From Glaciozyma antarctica PI12 (Eukaryota; Basidiomycota; Microbotryomycetes; Kriegeriales; Camptobasidiaceae), in NCBI GenBank assembly GCA_002917775.1, contig KZ627152.1, forward strand, positions 236,154 to 300,153: a DNA stretch of 64,000 nt. Direction: 5' to 3'. The position numbers and the translations under genes are program-made. The notes under the pieces were generated by a model. The model had not been told where the DNA came from, ran no database searches, and worked only from the letters and a program-made list of their open reading frames with translations. Below are positions 31,242 through 41,192 of this stretch, piece by piece (the stretch's first letter is position 1; every line of letters starts with the position of its first letter).

Positions 31242-33290
31242 TTACACGGAAGCCCGGACTCTGGCAATCTCGTCCCTCAGCTCGTCCAGGCTCGCCTTGA
31301 GCGAAGTCGCATCCTCGAACTGCCTTCGCGCATTCGCATCCTGTTCCACACCGTCAGCTCTTTTCCTCCGCTGTTCATAGCGAAAGGACTCACCTCGACG
31401 TAGCCCTTCACGAGTGACTCCTGCTCGAGCAGCACCGCCAGCTTGCTCGACAGTTCCAAATCCATCCCTCTGCCCTCCTCCCCCTCCTTTCCCAACAAGC
31501 TCCCCAGGCTTCGAACGCTATCCCGCTTCTCTCCCTTCTTCTTCTTCCGCTCCTTCGCCCCGTCATCGACGTTGCCGAGCGAGCGCAGCAGGCCCAGCTT
31601 CTCCGTTAGGAACCAATTGGCGCGCTGAGCGACTGCGCGCTGCAGCCGGTCTTGCGAGCCGCCTGGGAGGCCGTCGGAGAGGGGGAGGTCGCGGATTCGC
31701 TTGGAGATGGTGTCGTACGAAGCTAGGTTGGTGAGGAGGCGCTTGCGAAGAGTTTGGGCGTGGAGAGCTGAAGGATGGGCGGAAGGAGAGGCGAGGGCGG
31801 GTTTCCTGAGGGATGGATTAGCGAGGCATGCCAGAAGGGAGAGGGGAGACGTACTGGATGCCCAAAACGAGCTCCTGGAACTCGGGAAGAGACTCGTCGA
31901 TATCCTTTTCGAGCTGGACGAGGACTTCGTAGAGCTTGATCCAGGTAGGGGTTCGCACGGGGAGGTCTTTCTCCTGCTGCCGTCTACGAAGTCGTTGAGT
32001 CAGTGAAGCTCCGGCGCAAAAAGAACGACACACGCACAGGACAACGTCCAAACACTCACGACATACGCGCACGTTCTTCCTCTCGTCCTTCTCCCTCGCC
32101 ACTCCTACATCCTGAACGACCCCACGGAGCGACAAGTCCTGCTCGACCTGCTCGATCTCCACCACCACTCCGACCGGCTTCTTCTCCCCTCCCACGACCA
32201 TCCCTTCGTACTCGTACGTGATGAACGTCGAGCAGCGTTCCCGTCTCGTTGGCATCGGTATAGGCGGGGGAGAGGTGGGCGTCGGAGCGGCGAGGAGGTA
32301 GGAGGGCGTCGGAGGGAGGAAGCAGACAACGCGGCCACATAGTCGACAGTGATGCCGGCGAGTCTTGATCCCGAATGCAGCCCTGCGAAGGAGGGGAGAT
32401 TCAGCAGCAGTCTGAGAATGCACACATCGTTGGAACGTACATGCAGATAGGACAGCGCGTCGCTTCCGAGTCGTCTTGCCACTTGACGATCGCTTGCTCA
32501 GCAGCTACCAGGAAATTACTCGTTAGCAACAGTAGTCAAGCAATTCCAGAGAGAGATCCTCGCACCCTTCTCAGCATCCGCCTTGCCTCCTGCGACACTC
32601 CTCCACAGCTCCTTCGCACTCTTCCCTCGCAGACTACCCCCGAGCTCCGCGATACTCCCCAGCGTTAACTTTGCCTGCACTTTCTCCTCCAAATCTTCTG
32701 CGGGGAAGTGTAGCGCAACGAGCTACGGACTCACACCACGTCAGCTCCCCCATCTCAAGCCGCAACCAGACGAGCGAGCGCACCTTCTCCATTCTCCTTC
32801 CCAATCTCCCCTCGTCGAGCTTCTTCCCCTCTCCTCTCGCCCGCCTCTTGCTCATAAACTCCTAGCTCCGGTCCCTCCATACCCCCTGAGGCTGGAAGCT
32901 CGAAAGGTACGGCGCCCGCACCGTACGCTGAGGCGTTCCGCCCACTGCCGCTGGAGATCCCGCCCGTGGTGTTGCAGGTGGGAAGGGGGAGTTGCCTGCG
33001 GGAACAGAGGAGAAGGGGAACGTGGTGGAGGGGGACGAGGGGCGGGCGGTGGAGGAGCTGCTAGCGGGGGGTGAGGTTGTCGTCCAGCCGCTAGGGACGG
33101 CGGGACGAGCGGATTGTGGTGCGCGCAGAGGTGTTTCGGTTGATGGAGAGGTGCCGGGGCGTACGAGGCCGAGTGTGCGTGAGGTCGAGGGACTGGGAGG
33201 GCGGGCGGTGGAGTTGAGGCTGGCGATGGAGGCGGCCGACAATCGCTTGGACGACTTTGGGTTGTAAGCTGCGTACGAGACGCCGCTCAT
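31242..33290 (-). CDS. PEP7: PEP7/VAC1-type FYVE protein (rabenosyn-5-like), with an in-frame TAG
   Basis: Endosomal tether that binds PI3P and the Rab5-type GTPase Vps21 during Golgi/endosome-to-vacuole transport. The N-terminus MSGVSYAAYNPKSS is Ser/Pro-rich to APYLSSFQPQGVWRDRS, where TAG (32864-32862) interrupts, followed in frame by EFMSKRRARGEGKKLDEGRL. Then EDLEEKVQAKLTLGSIAELG and a FYVE finger: TRCPICM..FGIKTRRHHCRLCGRVVCFLPP...VCRECLDVV, with a long acidic insert between the middle and last Cys pairs, as in PEP7. The C-terminal helical Rab-binding region reads WIKLYEVLVQLEKDIDESLP, RLLTNLASYDTISKRIRDLP, SKLAVLLEQESLVKGYVEDA. All introns resolve in frame. The upstream 142 codons and downstream part are in one frame, so only the TAG separates them. 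About 560-580 residues if read through. Confidence 0.88.
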
Positions 33291-33498
33291 TCTGCGAAGA
33301 CCTTAAGGGCGAGAGAGGAGAGGAGAGAGAGAAGAGCAACGTCGCGCGTCGGCCGACGCTCTCGCTGTTCCCTCTGAGCCAGTTCTGAGCCTCTCTACGA
33401 TCCAGCCGAGCCACACTTCACAAGACTGGCAAGCTTCTCTGAACTGTGTACCGCTAAGGCGAAGTGCTTTCAGGAGTCCTCGAATAATCGAATTCAAG

Positions 33499-34976
33499 TC
33501 AAGCAAGCGCCTCCTTGAGCAGCTCGACCGCCAGCCTCGCACTCCCCCAACTCGATTGGAAACCATATCCTCCATGTCCATAGTTATGAACGACCGGGAT
33601 CTCCTTCTTAGTCCCTTCGAGCTCTGCGTTCCTCCAATCATCAGCAAAAGCCGAGCAAGCAAGCGAGCAAGCGAGAAACGACGCACCAATCCTCTCGACC
33701 TCCAACCTGATGCCTCCCTTCCTCGTAGGCCGGAGCCCGCACCCCTCCTCGATAACGTCGAGATCTTCGATCCTTCCCGCTGCACGCTTGTCCTCGGGCA
33801 GTAGCTCGGGGCATAAAGCAATGCCTCGCTCCTTAATCATCTGCGTCGTCTCTGGTCGAGGAGTGCGCTCCCAGTCTCCGGCGTCGGCCGTACCTCCGAT
33901 GATCACGTCTCCACTCTTGCGAGGTATTATGTAGGTGTCTAGCGAGCGATCGTCAGCTTCATCCTGGTCGAACGAGGGCAAGCGAGGAGGACTCACAGAT
34001 CCCGCTGCCGTCCTTGCCCGTCCTCGTGATTCCAGCCTTGACCCAAGGAGCCCTAACAAGAACCGTCTGACCGCGTGTAGGGAAGACGAGCCCGTCTCCA
34101 ACGAGGTCAAAGGCTCCGATTCCAGAGCAGTGAATGATTGCGACGGGGATTGATGAGCATGGGAGAGGTAGGGCGAGGAGGGAGCCGAGGTTCGCAAGCG
34201 TAGTACGGTGGGTAAGGCCACCAGCTGAGGTGAAGCGCGTGAGGAGGTAGGGCAGGTAGTTGGGCGTGTCGATCCTGCGGAAATATGGGGGTTAGCTGCT
34301 TCGTGAGAGGAGAAAGCGGCAAAGACTCGCATGAGGGTGCTGAAAGCGCTACCATGCGTGACACCATGGGGCAATTCCTCGTGCGCAATGTAGTGGAACT
34401 GCGTAAAGGTGATCAGCGAGGCGGTGGAGACGAATCAAAGAGCACGCCTGCGTACGTCGGGCATGAAGGTTCCGAGGAGGTCCATCTGGGCGTCCACACC
34501 ATGTACTTTGGGCTGTAGATTGAGTGAGCTCGCATACTTTCAATCGAAATCGTTAGCAAGGAACGCACCTCTTCGCGATACTCGATCTGCGGCTTGAGCA
34601 TGAGCGGGACGGTCGGGTCCCGTTGCAGGTCGCTCATCATGACCTCGAACGTCTCCTTATCCATTTCTGCAGCGGCATTAGCTCCGGGCCTCTCCTTCAC
34701 CGCCTAGCTCTCTACGACCTACGGTGCTGCCTCGGGTCGTCCGGCGTCGCCACACTGCAATGATGAGCCCCAGCCCAAGCAGAGGTATACCTGATGCTCT
34801 TCTCGTCCCCCGGAAAGATCTCAGCTACGATCGTGACCTCGTAGCCAGCTTCCTGCGCCCGAACAGCGGTAGAGAGCCCGATAACGCCTGGGGGAGTATC
34901 AGCGCGCCGGAGCGGGGTGTGGGGAGTGTTACGGACCAGCTCCTACGACGACGATGCTGGGCTTTTGAGTAGACAT
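33499..34976 (-). CDS. FAD-dependent D-amino-acid oxidase
   Basis: Oxidises D-amino acids to 2-oxo acids, ammonia and H2O2. The N-terminus MSTQKPSIVVVGAGVIGLST carries the FAD-binding GxGxxG. Further: YTSAWAGAHHCSVATPDDPR, EMDKETFEVMMSDLQRDP, then GQTVLVRAPWVKAGITR, YIIPRKSGDVIIGGTADAGD, GCGLRPTRKGGIRLE with the substrate-carboxylate arginine, and the C-terminal FAD signature HNYGHGGYGFQSSWGSA. About 380 residues, typical length. The protein ends LLKEALA, with no SKL-type peroxisomal signal, unlike the well-known red-yeast enzyme; it may be cytosolic or a D-aspartate oxidase, which sequence alone does not settle. The donor after FSTLMR (near 34330) is not a clean GT and may hide an indel. Start is 121 bp from the divergent NPR3 gene. 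Confidence 0.9.
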
Positions 34977-35097
34977 CGTGTTGTAGTCCGTACGGGGAGT
35001 GAGTGGTCAAGAGTGCAGAAGAGGGAGCCCGACAGGAGCGCCGCTAGTGGGGGAATCTACGGGTTGCCTCCTTGTCGTCTCTCCTCGCCTCTCCAAG

Positions 35098-37581
35098 CTG
35101 GCGTCTCTTCTGGGGATAGTCCTAGTGGCTCAGCAGTCGAGCCAGAATTCTCACATCGTCTACTCTTACCCGCCAGCACCTCAGGCCGTCCCCAGGACGT
35201 CTAAGCCCATCTACCCCTCAGCGCGACGCGCAGCCTCCCGCTCCGCCTACATCCCTTCCCCCTCGTCCCCTTCTTCCTCCGACTCTTCCAATTCGTCCGA
35301 CGAGGATACAGACGACGCCGACGCTGATGCGGTCCACAAGCGCCTGGCGACGGAGCAGTACCTAGGCTTCTCGGATGAGATCCTCGCCGCGCTCCTTTCG
35401 CCCACCCGGGAGCTCTGCGATCAGCCGTTTGAGCTGGTTGTAGATCATCTTGCTTTTGTCGGACACCCCGTGTGGCTTGGGCTAGGGGACTAGGAGTTTG
35501 TGAGGACGGACGCGGACGTTGAGGGCGGAGAGGGGGAGATGGAGGTTGAGCGGGGACGCAGCAGGCGTAGGAAGGACGAGGCAGCAGGAGGAGCTCCAGG
35601 AGGAGTGGAGGAGGACCGGGACAAGACCGTCGCTCCTCCCCTTGTCTCTCGCACGTCCTCTGAACCGCCCAACCTCTCTCGCGGCTCGTCTAGTTCGCCC
35701 GCTCACCCCATCAAGCTCGTCCGCTCGCCCTCCTCCTCGACGATCCTCCCTTGGTCCTCGCTCGCCTCGTCTCAGCAATCTCACACGTCGATCCACGGAG
35801 CCTCGCGACTTATCTCGTTCAACCTGTTGTGCGTGATCGACACTCCCCCCGACAGCCACCTCAGCAGCCACCTCGAGGGATTCTACAAGGACGTCATAGT
35901 TCCTGTCACGGCGAATATCAAGGCGCTCGAACGGAAGGGCAAGTGGCTCGGCACTGCGAGGCTTCGAAGCTTCGACGCGCACGAGAGGGCTACGTTGAGA
36001 AAGGTGCTTCTTGCTCCCTCCCTTTTTTTTCCTTATTAACAGCTGTTCTGGCCAGGCCTAACTCCAAAGCAATACCTCGACTCCCTCCCCCAGCTCTCCT
36101 CGCTCGCCGCCGCCCTCAGCCAGCTCTACACCTCCCTCAAAGCCTCCCTTCTCGCCTCCATCACTCTCGGCTCTCTCCCAGTCCAGGTTGCTCCTAAGTG
36201 GCGAAGTCCCCATCGAAATCAACCACTCTCCAACACGGGACGACTCGTACGTTCCCGCTCCTGCAGATGCAGAAGAAGGAGGAGCGCGGGCGAGGAGCGC
36301 AGGAGCGGCTCTGTTGGGGGAGGAGAGGGAAACGGTGCCCAGGGGGAGGCCGCCGCCGCTGTTCTCGAGAATGAGAAGGAGACCGCCGGTGAGGTTCGAG
36401 CCGTGGGAGACACTCTTGCCGCTCGAGGATCCGGAGGAGCTCAAACGGGATGTCGAGGTGGGAACTCTCCTCTGGCGATTTTTGGACATCTGCTCTCCAA
36501 CTCTCACGTAAGTCTCCCTTCCGCTTCATCGGTTCAGTGCGCTATTTACGACGTCTCTGACAGATTCGCCGAGTACGAGACTCTCCTCGACGTTGAAGTC
36601 GGAAGTGCGGCGTTGCGCGAAGTGGTCGAGCACCTCGTTTACTGGCGCAAAGCCCGTGTCGTCGACGTCGTCTCGCTCAAAGGAACCTACGCCCCAATCT
36701 CATCTCTTCAACTCTCATCGTGCGTCCTCTTCGCTCCACGCCAGCCCTTCTCACTGATTTTGCAATCCACAGACTCCCCTCGCTCTCCCTCCAATTCCAC
36801 GCTGCTCTCCCCACCCTCCCTCCTCTCCCCGTCCTCCTCTCCCAGATTCCACCCAACGACGCTTTCTCGTCCATCATTCCCTCCCCTTCCTACCGCGCGT
36901 CCTACCTCTCCGCCCTCGTTTGGCTCCTCCAGCATTCGCTCATCGAGAAGCAACGTACCTACCTCCGCATCGTCATCTCGGACGACATCAAACGCGGCTC
37001 CTCGATGATCTGGGGCTCTTCGCACTCGCGGACCGACAGCGTCGGCACGGGCAGCGGCGACGAAGGTCTGCGACGAAAGGGGAGTCGAACGGATCTGGAC
37101 GACGTCGCCGAGATGGCCATCATCGGGTCGGCGCTTTCCAACTCTCCGCCCCTGTCTCGCAGTGCGCAGAGTGCGAGGATGCGCAAGAGGAACACGGGGA
37201 TGAGCGAGAGCTGGGGACACAAGAGTCGGTTGTCGGCCTATACGTTTTCGAGTGGGAGTGAGCGGCCGGAGCCGGAGGAGAGTGAGAGGGGGACTTCAGT
37301 GGTGCTGGAACCGGGGAGGCCGACGGCGGCGGAGAGCAAGTGGTTGGGGGAGATCGCAAAGGGCAAGGACAAGGTGGTCGGTGAGCGGTTTGAGAGGTGC
37401 GTTTTCGCTGTCCAGTTCCTCAAGTACCGCTACTGATGCGCGTTTGAACAGGATGATCCGTATGCTCAACGGCGCACATCACCTCGACGAGATTCGTCAT
37501 CGCACAAGCCTCACGCGCAAAGAAGTGCGCGTCGTTCGCGCCGCTTTCGACGAGCATCTCATCACTTTCACCCATCCTTAA
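35098..37581 (+). CDS. NPR3: NPR3/NPRL3, GATOR1/SEACIT subunit of TORC1 control (in-frame TAG; no ATG at the start)
   Basis: Part of the SEACIT/GATOR1 GTPase-activating complex on the vacuole that turns TORC1 off in amino-acid shortage. The conserved start LASLLGIVLVAQQSSQNSHI should open with Met but the codon is CTG (35098-35100); no in-frame ATG lies upstream back to 34999. Next YLGFSDEILAALLSPTRELC, FELVVDHLAFVGHPVW, then TAG at 35491-35493 followed in frame by EFVRTDADVEGG. Core: HLSSHLEGFYKDVIVPVTAN, LFWPGLTPKQYLDSLPQLSS, GEVPIEINHSP (one extra base near 36186), PWETLLPLEDPEELKRDV, SYRASYLSALVWLLQHSLIE, and the C-terminal winged helix GAHHLDEIRHRTSLTRKEVR, DEHLITFTHP. About 720 residues. 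The stop codon overlaps that of the convergent methyltransferase. Confidence 0.87.
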
Positions 37582-38896
37582 CTCCACTCGACGCGCATCA
37601 CTACCCTCCCCACGCCTTTTGTTCCCTGTCCCTCCATCTCGCCCCACACCGTCTCCACCCTACCACCCCTCTCTTCGACCCGCCGACGGAACTCGAGCTC
37701 GCCGCCTCCGACACCAAAGTAGATCCGCTTGCACGCCACGAGCGTGGTGGTTGTTGGCGAAACCGCGGATTGTAGGAGGGAGAGGAGGGCGGGGAGCGAA
37801 GGGAGCGAGTAGATCGTCTCGCTCGTGAGGACGAGGTCGTACTTGGCTTGAGGCTCGACGACCATCGAGCTCCAGTCGCCTTCGAAGAACTGCAACTCGA
37901 TGTTTTCCGACGTGAGGAGTGCCTCGAAGGACTCGAGGAACTCGGACGTGACTTCAATTTCGCCGGGGGCGGAGGTGAGGGTAATGGAGGAGGAGCGGGA
38001 GGCGAGGTGGTGCGCGTAGGTGAGGAGGAGGTTGGGGAGGGTGATGAGCTCTAGGACTGGTCGGAGTCGTCAGTGGGCGTGCTTGAGGGAGGAGCGAGCG
38101 ACCGTACCTTGCTTGTTGTAATCCTGTAGATGAATGCGAGTAACCTTGGGAGGTGAAGCTGGGTCCGAAGGAGCTCGTGCGATCTCTGCGAGCAGTCTCG
38201 CGAACACAGAGCATGTAGGGAGCGCCGTTCCGCATCCGACCTGCCGCACTACGATTAGCTTCCCTTCCCATGTCGAGTTCGACAGACAAGACTCACCTCC
38301 AGCACGCTCTTCCCCCTCACGCGCGCCTCTCCACCTTCCGTACCGTACCCCAGTCCATCCAGGCAGTCCACCAGGTCCAAGCTGCACTCCCACATCTTCA
38401 GCCCTCCCTCGTAAACCCCCTTGACAAGATCCGACCCCTCGTTCACGAACGTCTCCTTCCCCTTGCCCTTTTCTTCCGCCGTCAACCGCTCGTCCTCGTC
38501 GTTTTCTTGGTCCTGCGAAAGCACCTGGAAGCGCGCGTCGAAAAGATCACGGCGGACGTCTGCACGTCTGGCGTTTGGACGGTTGGACAGGAGAGGGCGA
38601 TGGAGACGGGAGTGAATGAGATGAGGGGTGGGAGGGTCGCGAGCTGCGGGGGCGTTAGTGAGGCTCTGGGAGAAGGAGAGGGGAGCGCACGAGGTCGGCA
38701 AAGGGGACTTGGGCGTGAGGGATTACGCTCGTGGTAGCCTCATCCAAATCGAGAGAGAGTTGTTGGAGGGACGAGGTGGAGAACGCGAGGTCGCCGTCCT
38801 CTTCGACTTGCTCGAGGGTCCTGCGAGCGAGCGGGTGTTAGCGTGTACTCCTTGACCCAGCTGTGCGGCGCTCACAAACTGGAAGGAAAACGACAT
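37578..38896 (-). CDS. HPM1: Protein-histidine N-methyltransferase, HPM1/METTL18 family
   Basis: SAM-dependent methyltransferase; family members methylate a histidine in ribosomal protein uL3. MSFSFQ, TLEQVEEDGDLAFSTSSLQQ, then GVYEGGLKMWECSLDLVDCL (the family's substrate-binding entry), the SAM motif SVLEVGCGTALPTCSVFARL, IHLQDYNKQVLELITLPNLL (motif II with the DYN signature), LQFFEGDWSSM, YDLVLTSETIYSLPSLPALL and a C-terminal strand pair ending VVMRVEWS. About 370 residues. The first donor (TTT|gtgagc) is one base out of phase with TLEQVEE, so a single-base error or another short exon is likely. The TAA (37580-37578) overlaps the NPR3 TAA. A second protein methyltransferase lies directly upstream on the same strand. 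Confidence 0.9.
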
Positions 38897-39194
38897 GGCG
38901 CGGTGGGAGCTGGAGAAGAAGCGGCTGCACTTTTTTTGGCTGCAGTGTCGGACTCCGCATCTTTCTGAAACGTAAACGCCTGTCTTCTCTTCTCTCTCTC
39001 CCTGCGAGATCTACACTCGCTGAGATCTAATCCCAACAATTTTGAATTTAGAGGGTCTGGAGCACGCAGGCAGAGCAGAAGTACCGAGGTCGAGGGCAGC
39101 AAGATGCCTTGAGAGAGAGCGAGAGGAGCAGAGAGCGAGCTGGAGCGCCGAGTGCGAGAGATAATCAATTGCGATCTCGAAATGTAGATGCCTG
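38897..39194. other. Gap between two methyltransferase genes
   Basis: About 300 bp: 3' end of the N-terminal methyltransferase and promoter of HPM1. Both genes run leftwards. No gene seen. Confidence 0.4.
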
Positions 39195-40270
39195 TCATCG
39201 CAGGGCGTAGGCGATGACGGGGAACAGCTCTGTCCGGGTGGGTCAGAACAGGGTTCAGGAATGCGTCGAGACAGACTCGCACCTTTAGGGAAGCCCTGCT
39301 GGATCTCTCTCCGCACGAGAGTCAGGCCTGCGTCTGCGAAGATCTTGCGGAACGCCGTGTCCGATCTGGGGAGAGGGCGTTGGCACCTATCTTGAGAGCG
39401 GGACAGGTCCGAACGTACCGAGTAATCGAGCTGTCCTCCTCGTCCCAGAGCGCCCCTGCTGCCTCACCCTCCTCGTCCTTGCAAGTGTTCTCCTTGACAA
39501 TGATGTAGCCTTCATCTCCAAACTCGGACCTTCGCAACGCCTTCTTGCTTCGCTGCAAGAACGCGACAAGCTCTTCGTCGCTCAAGTGCCCTACGCACCA
39601 CTGGATCATCACCAGGTCGTATCCATCCTCCTCAGGCGTCACCAACGTCGGCTCGGGCCAATCGAGCGCCTCGCTGCCAACTGTCGCGAAGAGAGTCGCA
39701 GCTCCTTCGTCCGCATCTCCCTCGAGCGGAGGTACCGGCACAGCAGGCGCAGCAGGATCAAACCGCTGCAGCCCCCCGACCCACATCCTCACGCCCTTTG
39801 CGGCGCTCGCCGTCCCGCTCAACGCCTTCCATCCATCCTTTCCACTGTCCGCATTCCGCTTCGCTTCCTCGACGAACTTGAGGACGGGATCCACGAGATC
39901 CACGCGATGGAAGAGGGGAAGCAGGACGGACTGCGTGACGCGTCCGATGCCGGCGCCGCAGTCTAGAGCGCGAAACGAGCGCGTAGGAGTTGGGAGAGGA
40001 GGAGTGGGGTGCCGGGTGTGGTGCGGTGGAACGATGGTCGAAAGAGCGGGGAGGAGGGAAAGGATGAGAAGACGCGAGGAGGCGGCGTCCAAGCGTGGTA
40101 CGGGAGTTGTTCTTGCGGTATGAGAGTGGGTCAGCTGGAGGAAGCGAGGGGAGCAGCAACAGGTGCGGCTGGACTCACGCTCCGTAGCCGCCCAAGACTC
40201 CGTTCACGGTCGCCTCTGTTCCTTCCCAGTAGTCCACTCCTGCTTGGAACGAAGGCTTGAGGGAGGACAT
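39195..40270 (-). CDS. TAE1: Alpha-N-terminal protein methyltransferase, TAE1/NTM1 family
   Basis: Methylates the alpha-amino group of proteins with an X-Pro-Lys start after Met removal; in yeast the targets are ribosomal proteins. MSSLKPSFQAGVDYWEGTEA and GVLGGYG form the N-terminal peptide-binding part, PVPRLDAASSRLLILSLLP follows, then the SAM-binding motif FRALDCGAGIGRVTQSVLLP, HRVDLVDPVLKFVEEAK, DLVMIQWCVGHLSDEELVAF, YIIVKENTCKDEEG and the C-terminal FRKIFADAGLTLVRREIQQG, FPKELFPVIAYALR. This is the complete family fold at about 300 residues. All introns phase correctly. Shares a 107-bp divergent promoter with MIC12. Confidence 0.94.
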
Positions 40271-40377
40271 CGTTGAAGCTGGAGGTAGAGAAGGGAGAAA
40301 GAGCTCGACGGCGGACCTCGCTCCTTCCGACTGAGCTGGCCCTCTTCCCCTCACGCGTTGCCCGCTTTACGAGCTTC

Positions 40378-40857
40378 ATGAGCGGATTCGTGACTCAGTT
40401 TCTCGCAGGAGCTACCCTCGCAGGCAGTCAGTCCTTCTCCCAGCTCCATCGGACCTTCTCGCGCGCTCATCCCTTCTCCTCCTCCTCTCCCAGCGGTTAC
40501 CTACCTCTTCCACACTCGGATAACCAACACCACCACTCAGCTCTCCGCCGACCTAGAAGCCCTCTCCTACCGCCTCCGCACCCTTTCCCCCGCTTCCACC
40601 CCCGTTGCGCCTGGCGCCATCCCCGTGCAGCTTCCGTTCAAGGAGTCTCTCAAGGCGCGGGTGAGCTTGCCCTTCATTAAGACTGAAGTACTTGGCCTGG
40701 AAGCTAATGCAGCACGGCGATATAGTGGAACGCAGAGGTCATTGGCGCGCTCAAGGGCTTGCAGGAGACGAACTGGGCGGAGGTAGCCGACAAAGCATGG
40801 GAGGGAGCGAAGAGCGTGAAGGAGAAGCTTGCGCCTGCGAGTGAGGCCAAGCCATAG
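40378..40857 (+). CDS. MIC12: MICOS complex subunit MIC12
   Basis: Inner-mitochondrial-membrane protein of crista junctions. Exon 1 MSGFVTQFLAGATLAG joins across gtcagt...cccag (about 40429-40493) to TVTYLFHTRITNTTTQLSAD, making one N-terminal membrane helix (about residues 5-25). Then an amphipathic segment LEALSYRLRTLSP, PFKESLKARWNAEVIGALKG, LQETNWAEVADKAWEGAKSV and a short tail ending SEAKP. About 115 residues. The WNAEV...TNW pattern is typical of fungal Mic12/Aim5. The assignment rests on this pattern, the size and the single helix. Confidence 0.8.
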
Positions 40858-41192
40858 GCGGGAGTCAGGCTAGCAGTGGAATGAGTGAGCCGCGTTGCTG
40901 CTGGTGCGAGTGCCTAATGCTGATCTCTCTCTCAGCTCACAGGCTATCGCAGGCTGATTAGGCATGCGCCTTTTGTATCGGTGCAAGCTACAAATTCGAA
41001 AGCAAAGGCTGCTCTTCGCGGAACTCTGCTTCCTCTGCTGTCTGGACAAGCGTCGTACTCCAGTGTGCTCCCCTCGCCCCGCTCCCCAGCTGTCCACTCT
41101 TTCCTCTCGACCCGCAAGAGTGCTAAACGAAAGTGGCATACAGGTAATCAACTACTCCGACGATAAACAAGACCGCGCGCGACCTCCGGCAT
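40858..41192. other. Intergenic region between convergent genes
   Basis: 335 bp between the 3' ends of MIC12 and the large disordered gene. No gene or structure recognised. Confidence 0.4.

Noticed and set aside
32634-35500. TAG reassigned to an amino acid in this organism
   Set aside because: TAG ends several well-supported genes here (FBP1 at 23374, DOA1 at 27070, MIC12 at 40857), so a general reassignment does not fit; only site-specific readthrough or error remains possible.
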